Source of the DNA: an uncultured bacterium
GTDB taxonomy: Bacteria > Bacteroidota > Bacteroidia > Bacteroidales > UBA932
Direction: 5' to 3'
Assembly (NCBI GenBank): GCA_949300025.1
Contig: CASGCS010000002.1
Span: 1 to 36,847 of the forward strand
Length of the DNA: 36,847 nt
The first letter of the stretch is position 1; every line of letters starts with the position of its first letter. Position numbers and translations under genes: made by a program. Shown here in pieces: positions 25,293 to 34,631 of the stretch. Below the pieces are notes generated by a model, which made no database searches, was not told where the DNA came from, and saw only the letters and a list, made by a program, of their open reading frames with translations.

Positions 25293-27408
25293 AAGGGAGG
25301 AGAAGAGAGGCCTGCCCTGCGACGGTTATCTCAATCCGGTGAATGCCCTTCGGTGCGAATGCAGGATAACCGTAACCTACGGCGACGTGTTGCAGCGGAT
25401 TGCAGATAATGCCGACATGGCAATGAGCCGGAAGAGACTCTTTTTGAACCCGGCCCTGACTCTCGACAAACTGGCGCGTGAGATAGGATGCAACAGGACA
25501 TACCTTTCAAAGGCTCTTGCGCAGAAGAAGAGGACAAACTACAGAAACTATCTGAACGATTACAGGATAAAGTACGCCAAGGAACTTCTTTCCCATAAGA
25601 ATTACTCCCTGCTCGACATTGCACTCATTTCGGGTTTCAGAAATGAGAAGACATTCTACAATGCGATGGTGCAATCCGGTGACAAGTCATGGAAGTCTGT
25701 AAAAAAACGGTATCTTTACAGAAAAAACAGCGATATGGCAGACGAGAAGATCATATTTTCGATGAACGGGGTGAAGAAGATACTCCCCTCAAGCAACAAG
25801 GTTATATTGAAAGATATCTATCTCTCATTCTTTTACGGAGCAAAAATAGGGATAATAGGTCTTAACGGTTCAGGCAAATCCACCCTTATGAAGATTATTG
25901 CGGGCATTGATACCGCATATGACGGCGAGGTGGTCTTTTCACCGGGCTACAGCGTGGGCTATCTGGAGCAGGAACCCAGACTCGACGATAACAAGACCGT
26001 CAAGGAGGTCGTACAGGAGGGAGTCCAGGATGTGGTGGATCTGATGAACGAATATGAGCAGGTCAATGCCCGTTTTATGGAACCCATGAGCGATGAGCAG
26101 ATGAACAAGCTTATAGAGTACCAGGGAGAATTGACAGACAAGATAGAGAGTGTGAACGGCTGGGAGCTGGACTCCAAACTGGAGCGGGCCATGGATGCGC
26201 TCATGTGTCCGGAACCGGATGCGCTTGTAAAGAATCTCAGCGGAGGAGAGCGGCGCAGGGTGGCGTTGTGCAGGCTGCTTCTGCAGGAGCCAGACGTGTT
26301 GCTGCTCGACGAGCCTACAAACCATCTCGACACGGAGAGTATCCAATGGCTGGAAGCCCATTTGAAGCAGTATAAAGGGACGGTGATAGCCGTAACGCAC
26401 GACCGTTATTTCCTGGACAATGTGGCCGGCTGGATTCTGGAACTCGACAGGGGAGAGGGTATTCCATGGAAGGGGAACTACTCTTCATGGCTGGAACAGA
26501 AGGCAAAGAGACTCGAAACCGAGGAGAAGCAGGAGAGCAAGCGCCGCAAGACTCTTGAAAGGGAGTTGGAATGGGTTAGGATGGCCCCCAAGGCCCGTCA
26601 TGCTAAATCAAAGGCAAGGCTCTCTGCATACGAAAAGATGATGAACGAAGACGGCAGGCAGAAAGAGGAGCGCCTGGAGATATTCATTCCTAACGGTCCG
26701 CGTCTTGGAGACAAGGTTATAGAGTCTTCAGGCGTGGCCAAGAGCTATGGCGACAGGGTTTTGTTCGAAGATCTGAATTTCAAGCTGCCTCCTGCAGGCA
26801 TAGTGGGTGTGATTGGGCCCAACGGTGCCGGCAAGACAACTCTTTTCAGACTTATAATGGGGTACGAGAAGCCAGACAAGGGAGAGTTTACCATTGGCCC
26901 GACAGTGAAGATTGCCTATATAGATCAGCAGCACAAGCAGATAGATCCAGAAAAGACCGTTTATCAGACAATAGCGGAAAATTCTGAATTTATAAAACTG
27001 GGCAACAGGGAGGTGAATGCAAGGGCGTATGTTTCGCGCTTTAACTTTTCCGGGGCAGACCAGGAGAAGAAGTGCGGTGTGTTGAGCGGAGGCGAGCGCA
27101 ACAGGCTGCATCTGGCCTTGACCTTAAAGGAGGAGGCCAATGTGCTGCTGCTCGACGAGCCTACCAACGATGTAGATGTAAACACGATAAGAGCGTTGGA
27201 GGAGGGTCTTGAAAACTTTGCCGGATGTGCGGTTGTCATATCGCATGACAGGTGGTTTCTCGACAGGATATGCACGCACATTCTTGCTTTCGAGGGAGAC
27301 TCCAGGGTCTATTTCTATGAGGGAACCTACTCCGAATATGAAGAAAACAAGAAGATGCGTCTGGGCGATGTTGAGCCTAAACGCTTTAAATATAAAAAAC
27401 TTAAATAA
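25234..27408 (+). CDS. ettA: AraC-type HTH domain fused in frame to EttA-like ABC-F ATPase
   Basis: One open frame of 724 residues. Residues 1-167 hold an AraC-type DNA-binding domain (about 75-160): LTLDKLAREIGCNRTYLSKALAQK and YSLLDIALISGFRNEKTFYNAMV, close to the HTH of the preceding regulator. Residues 168-724 are a complete EttA: Walker A GLNGSGKST, signature LSGGERRRVAL, Walker B LLLDEPTNHLD, a linker with AKSKARLSAYEKM, a second P-loop GPNGAGKT, LSGGERNRLHL and LLLDEPTNDVD. EttA binds the ribosomal E site and gates early elongation by energy state. The start at 25234 has an AGGAGG. No stop separates the two parts; EttA may also start at the internal ATG (25735). The gene ends 8 bp inside convergent trkA. 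Confidence 0.85.
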   Translation: MVKMSWLRSILYRGALWIVRREEKRGLPCDGYLNPVNALRCECRITVTYGDVLQRIADNADMAMSRKRLFLNPALTLDKLAREIGCNRTYLSKALAQKKRTNYRNYLNDYRIKYAKELLSHKNYSLLDIALISGFRNEKTFYNAMVQSGDKSWKSVKKRYLYRKNSDMADEKIIFSMNGVKKILPSSNKVILKDIYLSFFYGAKIGIIGLNGSGKSTLMKIIAGIDTAYDGEVVFSPGYSVGYLEQEPRLDDNKTVKEVVQEGVQDVVDLMNEYEQVNARFMEPMSDEQMNKLIEYQGELTDKIESVNGWELDSKLERAMDALMCPEPDALVKNLSGGERRRVALCRLLLQEPDVLLLDEPTNHLDTESIQWLEAHLKQYKGTVIAVTHDRYFLDNVAGWILELDRGEGIPWKGNYSSWLEQKAKRLETEEKQESKRRKTLERELEWVRMAPKARHAKSKARLSAYEKMMNEDGRQKEERLEIFIPNGPRLGDKVIESSGVAKSYGDRVLFEDLNFKLPPAGIVGVIGPNGAGKTTLFRLIMGYEKPDKGEFTIGPTVKIAYIDQQHKQIDPEKTVYQTIAENSEFIKLGNREVNARAYVSRFNFSGADQEKKCGVLSGGERNRLHLALTLKEEANVLLLDEPTNDVDVNTIRALEEGLENFAGCAVVISHDRWFLDRICTHILAFEGDSRVYFYEGTYSEYEENKKMRLGDVEPKRFKYKKLK
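25735..27408 (+). other. ettA: Probable internal start: stand-alone EttA unit
   Basis: The ATG at 25735 begins MADEKIIFSMNGVKK, the usual N-terminus of Bacteroidota EttA, and gives about 557 residues, the family's normal length. A TATCTTTA sequence at 25711-25718 is one base off a -7 box. No Shine-Dalgarno is visible, which is normal in this phylum. Stand-alone EttA may be made from here, in place of or beside the fusion. Confidence 0.6.
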
Positions 27409-28753
27409 AGAATTTGTTTACCTTTGAAAGTACCTGCGGCAGGGCGAATACCACGACTCTGTCGTAGGGCTTTATAATGTTGTAGGGGTTGGCTATAAAA
27501 CTTTCGTTCCCCCTGATTATTCCCCCTATTATCGCTTCTTTCGGGAATTTGAGATCCTTGATGGCCCCCTTTGTTATCAGACTGTCGGGGTTTACTATGA
27601 ATTCCAGGACTTCGGCGTCGGAACCGTTGAGGCACTTGATTGAACGTACCTTGTTGCTGAGCGTGAAGCGGAATATGCGGCTTGCCGTAATCAGTTTCTT
27701 GTTTATTACCGCATCTACGCCCATCTCCTCCGCAAGTTTTATATATTCTATGTTTTCCACCTCCGCGATTGTCTTTGGAACGCCCATCCTCTTTGCAATG
27801 ACGCATGAAAGGATGTTTGCCTCTGAACTTCCGGTAACCGATACAAATGCATCGAAATCCTTTACATCTTCTTCAAGCAGCAGGTCTGTATTGGTACAGT
27901 CTCCGTTTACTATGAGGGATTTGGAGAGCACTTCCGCCAGATATTCGCACCTTTCTCTCTTCTTTTCTATGATTTTTATGAGTTCAACCGAGTTTTCCAT
28001 GCGCGCGGCAAGCATTTGACCTATCCTGCCGCCTCCCATAATCATGAGTTTCCTTATTTCTATATCCATTTTGCCGGAAAACTTCATGGCCTGGTTCACC
28101 CCCTCTTTCGTGCAGATGACAAAGACCAGATCCTTCTCCATGAAGCGGGTCTCCTTGTCGGGAATGATGGTTACATCGTTTCTTGCTATCGCTACCGCCT
28201 TGTACGGGGTGTAACTCTCTCCGGTAAGCATATCCTCCACCTTTTTGTCTATGAGAGGGGCGCCGTCGTCGAGCCTGAATACAACCATCTGCAACTTGCC
28301 TCTGGTAAATTCCATAAATTCCGTGGTGCCGCTCTTTTTCAGTAGTTCCGATATCTCAAAGGCCGCGCTTTTTTCGGGGTAGAACAGCAGGTCTATTCCC
28401 AGTTCGGTGAACAGGAGCTTGTTTTCGTACTGCATGTATTCGTCGTTGTTTATTCGGGCAGTCACTTTCTTGCTTCCCATCTGCTTTGCCAGAAGGGCGC
28501 TTATTATGTTTACATCCTGCTTCTGTGCCGGACTTACCGCTATGAAAAGGTCTGCATCTGCAGCCCCGGCCTGATGCAGTGTCTCGATTGAAGTGGGGTC
28601 TCCAAGGACGGTTATCACATCTGCTATCTGGGAAAGGTTGTTGAGGTGCTCCTCGCTGCTGTCTATAATTGTAAGGTCGTTGGAGGAATCGTTGCCGAGC
28701 ATTTTTGCCAAATGGCTGCCCACCTCTCCTGCACCTGCAATAATAATTTTCAT
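27401..28753 (-). CDS. trkA: Trk potassium uptake regulatory subunit TrkA
   Basis: TrkA (KtrA-type, with two RCK units) is the cytoplasmic NAD(H)/nucleotide-binding gate of the TrkH potassium channel. The 450 residues show two Rossmann-RCK repeats: first MKIIIAGAGEVGSHLAKML with a D-x-S acidic end (IIDSSEEHL), later LMIMGGGRIGQMLAARM with IIEKKRERC. Each is followed by an RCK_C segment. No trkH is in the window. It ends convergent with the ettA frame (8 bp overlap) and diverges from the UvrA-like gene; a -7 box TACCTTTG lies 23 nt upstream of the ATG. Confidence 0.95.
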   Translation of the reverse strand: MKIIIAGAGEVGSHLAKMLGNDSSNDLTIIDSSEEHLNNLSQIADVITVLGDPTSIETLHQAGAADADLFIAVSPAQKQDVNIISALLAKQMGSKKVTARINNDEYMQYENKLLFTELGIDLLFYPEKSAAFEISELLKKSGTTEFMEFTRGKLQMVVFRLDDGAPLIDKKVEDMLTGESYTPYKAVAIARNDVTIIPDKETRFMEKDLVFVICTKEGVNQAMKFSGKMDIEIRKLMIMGGGRIGQMLAARMENSVELIKIIEKKRERCEYLAEVLSKSLIVNGDCTNTDLLLEEDVKDFDAFVSVTGSSEANILSCVIAKRMGVPKTIAEVENIEYIKLAEEMGVDAVINKKLITASRIFRFTLSNKVRSIKCLNGSDAEVLEFIVNPDSLITKGAIKDLKFPKEAIIGGIIRGNESFIANPYNIIKPYDRVVVFALPQVLSKVNKFFI

Positions 28754-28775
28754 AGGGTTCTCTCTTTATCCGATA

Positions 28776-28783
28776 CAAAGGTA
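28776..28783 (-). promoter_or_regulatory. -7 box of trkA
   Basis: TACCTTTG on the minus strand fits TAnnTTTG, 22 nt before the ATG. Confidence 0.55.
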
Positions 28784-28800
28784 ATGTTTCAAATCCAATA

Positions 28801-28835
28801 TTTGCATCCACAGAGGTGAAAACTGAGTAAATTTG
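28801..28835 (+). promoter_or_regulatory. Promoter of the UvrA-like gene
   Basis: TTTG at 28801-28804, a 23-nt spacer, and TAAATTTG at 28828-28835 fit the phylum consensus, with a slightly long spacer. The ATG at 28863 lies 27 nt downstream. The alternative TTG start at 28833 overlaps the box. Confidence 0.6.
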
Positions 28836-28862
28836 CAGTGTCGCAGGCTAAACGGAACGAGT

Positions 28863-31355
28863 ATGGCAAATTTGGAACACAGACCCGAAAAAATCATAGT
28901 GCACGGGGCAAGAGTGCACAATCTTAAAAACATAGATGTGGAGGTGCCGCTTGGCAGGATTGTGGGAATTGCGGGAGTTTCCGGCTCAGGAAAGTCTTCG
29001 CTGGCTTTGGGTGTCCTGTATGCGGAAGGGTCGAGGCGCTATCTCGAGTCGCTCTCCACCTATACCAGACGGAGGATGACTCAGGCGGCAAGGGCAGACG
29101 TAGAGGAGGTGCTGTATGTGCCTGCCGCGCTGGCCATGCACCAGCGTCCGGGCATTCCCGGCATACGCAGCACTTTTGGAACAGGAACGGAACTGCTGAA
29201 CATTCTTCGTCTTGTCTATTCGCGTCTTGCCTCTCATCGCTGCCCGAACGGCCATTACCTTCAACCGTCGCTTAGTGTGGCCGCAGGACGGGAACTTGTA
29301 TGTCCTGAGTGCGGCGCCCGTTTTTTTGCCCCCTCTGCGGAGGAACTCTCCTTCAACAGTCAGGGTGCATGCCATACGTGCGACGGAACGGGAACGGTGC
29401 GCAGGGTGGACGAGTCTACCCTGGTGCCTGACGAAAGCCTTACGATAGAGGAGGGTGCAGTCGCTCCGTGGAATACTCTCATGTGGTCTCTTATGGTTGA
29501 TGTCTGCCGTGAAATGGGAGTGCGTACAAATGTTCCGTTCAACACCCTTACGTCGCAGGAGAGGGAGATTGTCTTTCATGGACCAGCTGTAAAGAAGCAT
29601 ATCTTCTATAAGGCCAAAAATTCGAATCAGGCTGGAGAACTGGACTTTACCTATTATAATGCAGTCTATACGGTTGAAAATGCGCTTGCCAAGGTAAAGG
29701 ATGAAAAGGGCATGAAACGGGTGGAGAAGTTTCTGAAGATGGAGGATTGCCCCGATTGCGGCGGTACGCGTCTGTCAGATGCAGCCAGAGCGCCTTTGGT
29801 GCAGGGCATATCTTTGGCGGAGGCCTGTAAAATGACGTTGAACGAACTTGTAGAGTGGGTGGGGAAGATTCCGGATTCATTGCCTGAACAGATGAGGCCC
29901 ATGGCTGTAAACATATGCGAATCTTTCTTTGACCTGTCGCGCCGGCTGCTGGATTTGGGAGTGGGTTATCTGAGTCTCGACCGTGCCGCTTCAACGCTTT
30001 CAACCGGAGAGAGACAGCGCATGCAGCTGGCCCGTGCCGTTCGAAATCGTACGACCGGTGTGCTTTATGTCTTGGATGAGCCTTCGATAGGACTTCATCC
30101 GGCAAACATAGCGGGACTCTCCGGAGTTATGAAGGATCTGATAGCGGACGGAAATTCCGTGGTGCTGGTTGACCATGATACGCAGATATTGTCGGAATCA
30201 GACTATCTGATAGAGATGGGGCCCGGGGCAGGCGCTTCAGGCGGACGTATAGTAGCTGAAGGGACGGTGGCGGAGGTGGCGGCCAATCCGCTCTCCGCAA
30301 TAGGGCCGTTCCTTGCCGGCAAGGCAGGCGTGAAGCAAGAGAGGGAGACTGTCGGGCCGCTGTATGAAAAGGGGAAAATCCATCTCTCCACAGACGCGGT
30401 ACATACGGTAAAACCTCTTGAAGTGGATATTCCCAAGGGGCGGCTTACTGTGGTTACGGGAGTTTCTGGTTCAGGAAAGACAACGTTGGTTCTGGAGAGT
30501 CTCATTCCCGGGCTGAAGGCTGCCGTTTCGGGCGACAGGCTGCCGTCTCATGTAAAGGCGGCGGATCCGGGGGGAATTTCTCAGGTGAAATTGATAGATG
30601 CATCACCCATAGGAATAAACGTGCGTTCTACTGTGGCAACTTATGCGAATGTGCATGACGAACTGCGCAAAGTCTATGCTAAGACGCCCGATGCAAAGGC
30701 TGCCGGCTACAAGGAGGGTGATTTTTCTTACAATACCGGCCGGCTGCGCTGCCCGAATTGCGACGGAACCGGTGTTATAAGCCTGGATGTGCAGTTTTTG
30801 CCCGATGTGGTCATTCCGTGTCCGGAATGTCGCGGTTCAAGATATGCAAAGGCGGCTTCGCTCGTTCGCAGGGCAGACAGGGAGGGGAGAGGCTATTCGC
30901 TGCCGGAACTTATGGATATGGATGTAAACAGCGCTCTGGAGGCATGCAGCGATTTGAAAAACGTGCGGCAGCGATTGCAGGTGCTGCATGATTTGGGATT
31001 GGGTTATCTGACTCTGGGGGAGGAGACTCCCGGACTTTCGGGAGGAGAGGCGCAGCGCCTGAAACTTGCCAGCGAAATGGGGCGCGGCCAGGACGGAACC
31101 CTCTTTGTGTTTGATGAACCCACCATAGGTCTCCATCCTCTGGATGTGCAAACGCTGCTGCGTGTATTCCAGAGTCTTGTGGAGCATGGCGCCACGGTCG
31201 TGGTTATCGAGCACGACCTCGATGTCATACGCAATGCAGACTACATAATAGACATGGGGCCGGGCGGCGGTGACGAAGGCGGCCGGATAGTGGCCTCCGG
31301 TACGCCTGAGCAGATAAGGAGTTCTCCCGACAGTATAACGGGCAGGTTTATCTGA
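28863..31355 (+). CDS. UvrA-like ABC ATPase lacking the UvrB-binding domain (class II type)
   Basis: About 830 residues, against about 940 for classical UvrA. Two ABC ATPase units are present: Walker [10 protein letters not shown] (38-46) and GVSGSGKTT, signatures [14 protein letters not shown] and [14 protein letters not shown], Walker [14 protein letters not shown] and [13 protein letters not shown]. Zinc-binding cysteines occur around C127, C147/C150, C170/C173, CPDCGG and [16 protein letters not shown]. Between CPNGH (127-131) and CPECG (147-151) only about 15 residues remain where classical UvrA holds its roughly 120-residue UvrB-binding domain. This matches the shorter UvrA2-type group, which includes drug-tolerance proteins and is not thought to load UvrB. 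A separate housekeeping uvrA presumably exists elsewhere. Confidence 0.88.
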   Translation: MANLEHRPEKIIVHGARVHNLKNIDVEVPLGRIVGIAGVSGSGKSSLALGVLYAEGSRRYLESLSTYTRRRMTQAARADVEEVLYVPAALAMHQRPGIPGIRSTFGTGTELLNILRLVYSRLASHRCPNGHYLQPSLSVAAGRELVCPECGARFFAPSAEELSFNSQGACHTCDGTGTVRRVDESTLVPDESLTIEEGAVAPWNTLMWSLMVDVCREMGVRTNVPFNTLTSQEREIVFHGPAVKKHIFYKAKNSNQAGELDFTYYNAVYTVENALAKVKDEKGMKRVEKFLKMEDCPDCGGTRLSDAARAPLVQGISLAEACKMTLNELVEWVGKIPDSLPEQMRPMAVNICESFFDLSRRLLDLGVGYLSLDRAASTLSTGERQRMQLARAVRNRTTGVLYVLDEPSIGLHPANIAGLSGVMKDLIADGNSVVLVDHDTQILSESDYLIEMGPGAGASGGRIVAEGTVAEVAANPLSAIGPFLAGKAGVKQERETVGPLYEKGKIHLSTDAVHTVKPLEVDIPKGRLTVVTGVSGSGKTTLVLESLIPGLKAAVSGDRLPSHVKAADPGGISQVKLIDASPIGINVRSTVATYANVHDELRKVYAKTPDAKAAGYKEGDFSYNTGRLRCPNCDGTGVISLDVQFLPDVVIPCPECRGSRYAKAASLVRRADREGRGYSLPELMDMDVNSALEACSDLKNVRQRLQVLHDLGLGYLTLGEETPGLSGGEAQRLKLASEMGRGQDGTLFVFDEPTIGLHPLDVQTLLRVFQSLVEHGATVVVIEHDLDVIRNADYIIDMGPGGGDEGGRIVASGTPEQIRSSPDSITGRFI

Positions 31356-31399
31356 TTTGCCGCATTGCCCACGGGCAGATGAGACGTTCCTTGCACTCC

Positions 31400-31828
31400 C
31401 TAAACCATGGAGAGCAGCGAATGGTCGTCGAGTGTCTGGAGTCCCTTTTCCGTTATGACCTCTTCTGTCTTTTGCGGATTGTCTGTCCTGAATATCAGTA
31501 TCCCTTTTCCGGAGAGCATAAAGGAGTAGAGGTATGATATGCTTATGCCGGCTTTGCTGAGCAGACGGACGGCATCGGCAGCCCTGCCCGGTATATTGTC
31601 CAGTTCTATTGCAAAAACATCTGAAACGTTTGCGGAGATACCGGCCTGTTTCAATCTCTCAAGGGCACGCGAAGGCTCAGAGCAGATGATGCGGTAGATT
31701 CCGTATTCCACGGTGTCTGAGATGGTGGAGGCAATAAGCTGGATTCCTGCCTCCTTGAACAAATCCAGGACTTTGAGAAGCGTGCCGGATTTGTTCTCCA
31801 CGAAAATTGATATTTGCTGTACCGTCAT
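31400..31828 (-). CDS. Tandem ACT-domain protein
   Basis: The 142 residues hold two ACT-type units: MTVQQISIFVENKSGTLLKV through YRIICSEPSRAL, then VSDVFAIELDNIPGRAADAVRLLSKAGISISYLYSF. ACT domains bind amino acids and regulate metabolism. In Bacteroidales this small protein usually follows phenylacetate-CoA ligase, often with an indolepyruvate:ferredoxin oxidoreductase. Only the ligase accompanies it here, five bases upstream, so the two form an operon. A ligand such as an aromatic amino acid is plausible but not shown. Confidence 0.85.
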   Translation of the reverse strand: MTVQQISIFVENKSGTLLKVLDLFKEAGIQLIASTISDTVEYGIYRIICSEPSRALERLKQAGISANVSDVFAIELDNIPGRAADAVRLLSKAGISISYLYSFMLSGKGILIFRTDNPQKTEEVITEKGLQTLDDHSLLSMV

Positions 31829-31833
31829 GGCTT

Positions 31834-33144
31834 TTATATTAATGTTTTGCGTAAATCCTTTACACGTATTGCCTTTCCCTCCTGTTTGGGGAGCGAGCCC
31901 TTTGAAACGAGGCGGACAATCGGTGTAATGAGTATCTCGTCTTTCAGTTGCCGTGTAATCTCTTTGGTCAGCGCCTGAAGATGGTGGTAGTTGTCGGAGA
32001 ACTCTTTCAGTTCCACTTCTACGGTCATAAGGTCGTTGGCCTCTTCGTTGGTGAGCGTAATGAGGTAATCGTTCCCAAGTTCGGGGAACTGCATCAATAT
32101 TGTCTCTATCTGGATAGGGAAGATATTCACCCCTTTGAGAATCATCATGTCGTCGCTTCTGCCCTTCATCCTGTCGAGACGCTTGTGGTGCCGTCCGCAC
32201 GGGCATGGGCCAGGGAGAATACGGGTAAGGTCCCGTGTGCGGTAGCGCAGCAGAGGCATGGCTTCACGGTTGATGGTCGTAAGCACAAGTTCTCCAATCT
32301 CGCCATCCTTGACCGGTTCGAGCGTATCCGGATTTACAATCTCGACTATGTAGTAGTCTTCCCAGATATGCAGGCCGTTCTGCTCCCGGCATTCAAAGGC
32401 TACGCCGGGCCCGCACATCTCTGACATTCCGAACGAGTTGTATGCCTTTACGCCAAGCATCTTCTCTATACGCCGTCTCTGCTCTTCAGAATGAGGTTCG
32501 GCTCCGATAATCAGCGTGTGCAGCCTGGTGTCGCGGCGCGGGTCTATTCCCATCTCCTCCATTACTTCGTAGAGCCTTCCTGCATAACTGGGAATGGCAT
32601 GTAGGGCGGTTGTCCCGAAATCGGTAATGAATTTTATCTGCCGTTTTGTGTTTCCGGCTGCGGCCGGTACCGTGAGCATCCCGAGACGTTCCGCACCGTA
32701 CTGGAATCCGAGCCCGCCGGTGAACATGCCGTATCCAGACGAGTTCTGGAAAATGTCGCCTGGGCGCAGGCCTACCATATAGAGGCATCTGGCTACGGCA
32801 TTTGCCCATTCATCCAGATCTTTTTGCGTATGCAGTATGACTGTAGGAGTGCCTGTCGTTCCGCTTGAAGAGTGCAGGCGCACTACCTGACTCAAGGGGA
32901 CTGTGGACATTTTGAACGGGTAGCTCTCGCGTAAATCCTGTTTTGTCGTAAACGGGATTTTATAGAGGTCCGACAGTGAGCGTATATCGTCAGGGGTGAT
33001 ATTGTTTTCGGCAAAACGCTTTCTGTAAAATTCGGTATTCATGCAGCGGTTTACCGTCTTTTTCAGGCGTTCCAGTTGCAGAACTTCTATCTCCGACCGT
33101 GTGAGTTTTTCAAATTCAGGGTGCAGGTACATGATGTCTTTCAT
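31834..33144 (-). CDS. paaK: Phenylacetate-CoA ligase
   Basis: This AMP-forming acyl-CoA synthetase activates phenylacetate or related aryl acids. About 436 residues from the ATG at 33144; a TTG at 33162 would add six. Motifs include RLHSSSGTTGTPTVILHT (P-loop-like A3), the aryl-binding MFTGGLGFQYGAERLG, YNSFGMSEMCGPGVAFEC, YRTRDLTRILPGPCPCGR and KGRSDDMMILKGVNIFP (A8 hinge), with a C-terminal PaaK lid domain ending KQEGKAIRVKDLRKTL. In anaerobic gut Bacteroidales such ligases act on aryl acids from aromatic amino-acid fermentation. The downstream ACT protein probably regulates it. Confidence 0.95.
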   Translation of the reverse strand: MKDIMYLHPEFEKLTRSEIEVLQLERLKKTVNRCMNTEFYRKRFAENNITPDDIRSLSDLYKIPFTTKQDLRESYPFKMSTVPLSQVVRLHSSSGTTGTPTVILHTQKDLDEWANAVARCLYMVGLRPGDIFQNSSGYGMFTGGLGFQYGAERLGMLTVPAAAGNTKRQIKFITDFGTTALHAIPSYAGRLYEVMEEMGIDPRRDTRLHTLIIGAEPHSEEQRRRIEKMLGVKAYNSFGMSEMCGPGVAFECREQNGLHIWEDYYIVEIVNPDTLEPVKDGEIGELVLTTINREAMPLLRYRTRDLTRILPGPCPCGRHHKRLDRMKGRSDDMMILKGVNIFPIQIETILMQFPELGNDYLITLTNEEANDLMTVEVELKEFSDNYHHLQALTKEITRQLKDEILITPIVRLVSKGSLPKQEGKAIRVKDLRKTLI

Positions 33145-33195
33145 TTTAGTTCCGGCTTGCAATCAAGCTGCGCCCGGCATGGCATCAGATGAATT

Positions 33196-33210
33196 CCGGT
33201 GCTGCACCGG
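33196..33210. repeat. Small palindrome upstream of paaK
   Basis: CCGGTG (33196-33201) pairs with CACCGG (33205-33210) around a three-base loop, about 50 bp before the paaK start. No T-tract and no good -7 box are seen; it could be an operator or a hairpin in the leader. The rest of 33145-33361 shows nothing coding. Confidence 0.4.
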
Positions 33211-33361
33211 CGGCAAATTGCAATAACCATCGCGAAGTTATGAAAAAAAGAGATATGAAGCGGAACTTGTGTATATAATCCTGCAGTCTTTTGGGTAAAG
33301 AAACCGCGCTGTCTGAGGCGGGCTGGGGTGATGGAACTGACGGTGGTAACAGATAGAGGCT

Positions 33362-34300
33362 CTATTCCATGATTCTATCTATACGCTCGGTAATCAGCTG
33401 GGCATATTTGTCTCTAAGTTTACTATTCAGAAATGAATTGCCGATAAACTTTTTCATTTCAGGTAAAAGCTTCACATATTTGCCTATAAGGCGTTCAATA
33501 GTCTTCTGTTCAACCCCCATCATCATACCTGATAATATAAAGTCGGACCGTTTCAGTTTTTTCTTTTTTCCATTCAAGGTCAAGGCAAACTCCTCATCGT
33601 CTTTCAGATTCAAGATTACGGCATTCAGCATATCGTATGCCGGGGTCAGACGTATATTGCCATCATGCGGTTCAAACAATGAAAAATTCTTAAGATGCAT
33701 ATCGTTGTTTCCGGTAATCCATGAAAACAATATTACTTCAAAAAAATTGGTGACATCCATTTTGGGCATTGAAGAATATTGTACTATCGCTTTGGCTATA
33801 CGTTCATAACTGCTTTTATATTTATGCTCGGTCTGCCTTTCGGTCAACTGGCACATATCTTCCATCGCCAACTTTTCACCGGTACTTGAGCGGTCGATCC
33901 TCCTTGTCAGATAACACAGACTATTGTCAGCCATACGCATCAGCGTATGCGGCACTACGTCTATTTTAGCCAACTCAGCCAAATGCATTGTCAAATCTTC
34001 AGTTTCCGGCATCTGGTCAAATTGTATTGTTTGAGGTTTACATATAAAGCCTCCCCATAAACCAACGATAGTCAACCGCTGGCTTCCTTCATGTTCATTA
34101 AGATGTAAGGACAACTTGGGCTGTACTCCGGTTAGGGAAGTCTGGTCTTTGATGACCTGTACGGCCAGTTCTTCCAATTCCTCACAACTGTAATTCAGAG
34201 TCGGGACTTTTTCAGTGCCAAAGAATTTCTTTGCACACTTGGCATGAAAATCCTTCTCTCCCTTTTCAAGCGGACGGTAACAATACAAGCATTTATCCAT
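33362..34300 (-). CDS. hipT: HipT-like serine/threonine kinase toxin with N-terminal Cys-rich motif
   Basis: About 312 residues from the ATG at 34300; GAGGAGG lies nine bases upstream. The N-terminus has a zinc-ribbon-like pattern (C4-x2-C7, then H19-x2-C22). The HipA-type kinase core follows: a glycine-rich loop S-L-T-G-V-Q at residues 55-60, a lysine in GGFICKPQT, the catalytic loop WITGNNDMHLKNFSL and the metal-binding AYDML. In the E. coli HipBST system, autophosphorylation of serines in this loop (an S-x-S motif) controls the toxin, which phosphorylates tryptophanyl-tRNA synthetase; here the second position is threonine. The HipN-like part is not fused but encoded by the next gene upstream, as in HipBST. 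The target in this organism is unknown. Confidence 0.85.
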   Translation of the reverse strand: MDKCLYCYRPLEKGEKDFHAKCAKKFFGTEKVPTLNYSCEELEELAVQVIKDQTSLTGVQPKLSLHLNEHEGSQRLTIVGLWGGFICKPQTIQFDQMPETEDLTMHLAELAKIDVVPHTLMRMADNSLCYLTRRIDRSSTGEKLAMEDMCQLTERQTEHKYKSSYERIAKAIVQYSSMPKMDVTNFFEVILFSWITGNNDMHLKNFSLFEPHDGNIRLTPAYDMLNAVILNLKDDEEFALTLNGKKKKLKRSDFILSGMMMGVEQKTIERLIGKYVKLLPEMKKFIGNSFLNSKLRDKYAQLITERIDRIME

Positions 34301-34631
34301 TTGTACTTTCCTCCTCAACTACAGGTTCAACGCTCACGGCTCCTATACAGTCCTTACAGCAAAGCAGCAACAGGGACATTCTGTCAAGCATACTGATATC
34401 TGTATTACGCAATGCTACGTCCAGCAGCCATCCCTCAGGTATAAGACCATCAAAGAAAGGGAAGAGTACATTGCTTTTGTAAACCTCTTTTCGCAAAGGC
34501 ATAGTCAGGGTGACAGGTTTCGCTTCATCCGATGTAAGATATTCAGGAAGATAATAGAATTCATAACCGCCATCTCCTTCTGTAAGGACTCCTGCCAATA
34601 CATTCTTATAATATATATTTGCCCGTTTCAT
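34293..34631 (-). CDS. hipS: HipS-like protein (HipA N-terminal subdomain)
   Basis: The 112 residues match the stand-alone N-subdomain of HipA: IYYKNVLAGVLTEGDGGYEFYYLPEYL, VTLTMPLRKEVYKSNVLFPFFDGLIPEGWLLDVA, then a DRMSLLLLCCKDCIGAVSV segment. In the experimentally studied HipBST operon, HipS is the main antitoxin that neutralises HipT, while HipB represses transcription. The gene overlaps the HTH gene by four bases (ATGA) and hipT by eight, so the three are one coupled operon. The C-C-K-D-C cluster near residues 91-95 is unusual and could coordinate metal, but no evidence supports this. Confidence 0.85.
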   Translation of the reverse strand: MKRANIYYKNVLAGVLTEGDGGYEFYYLPEYLTSDEAKPVTLTMPLRKEVYKSNVLFPFFDGLIPEGWLLDVALRNTDISMLDRMSLLLLCCKDCIGAVSVEPVVEEESTNG

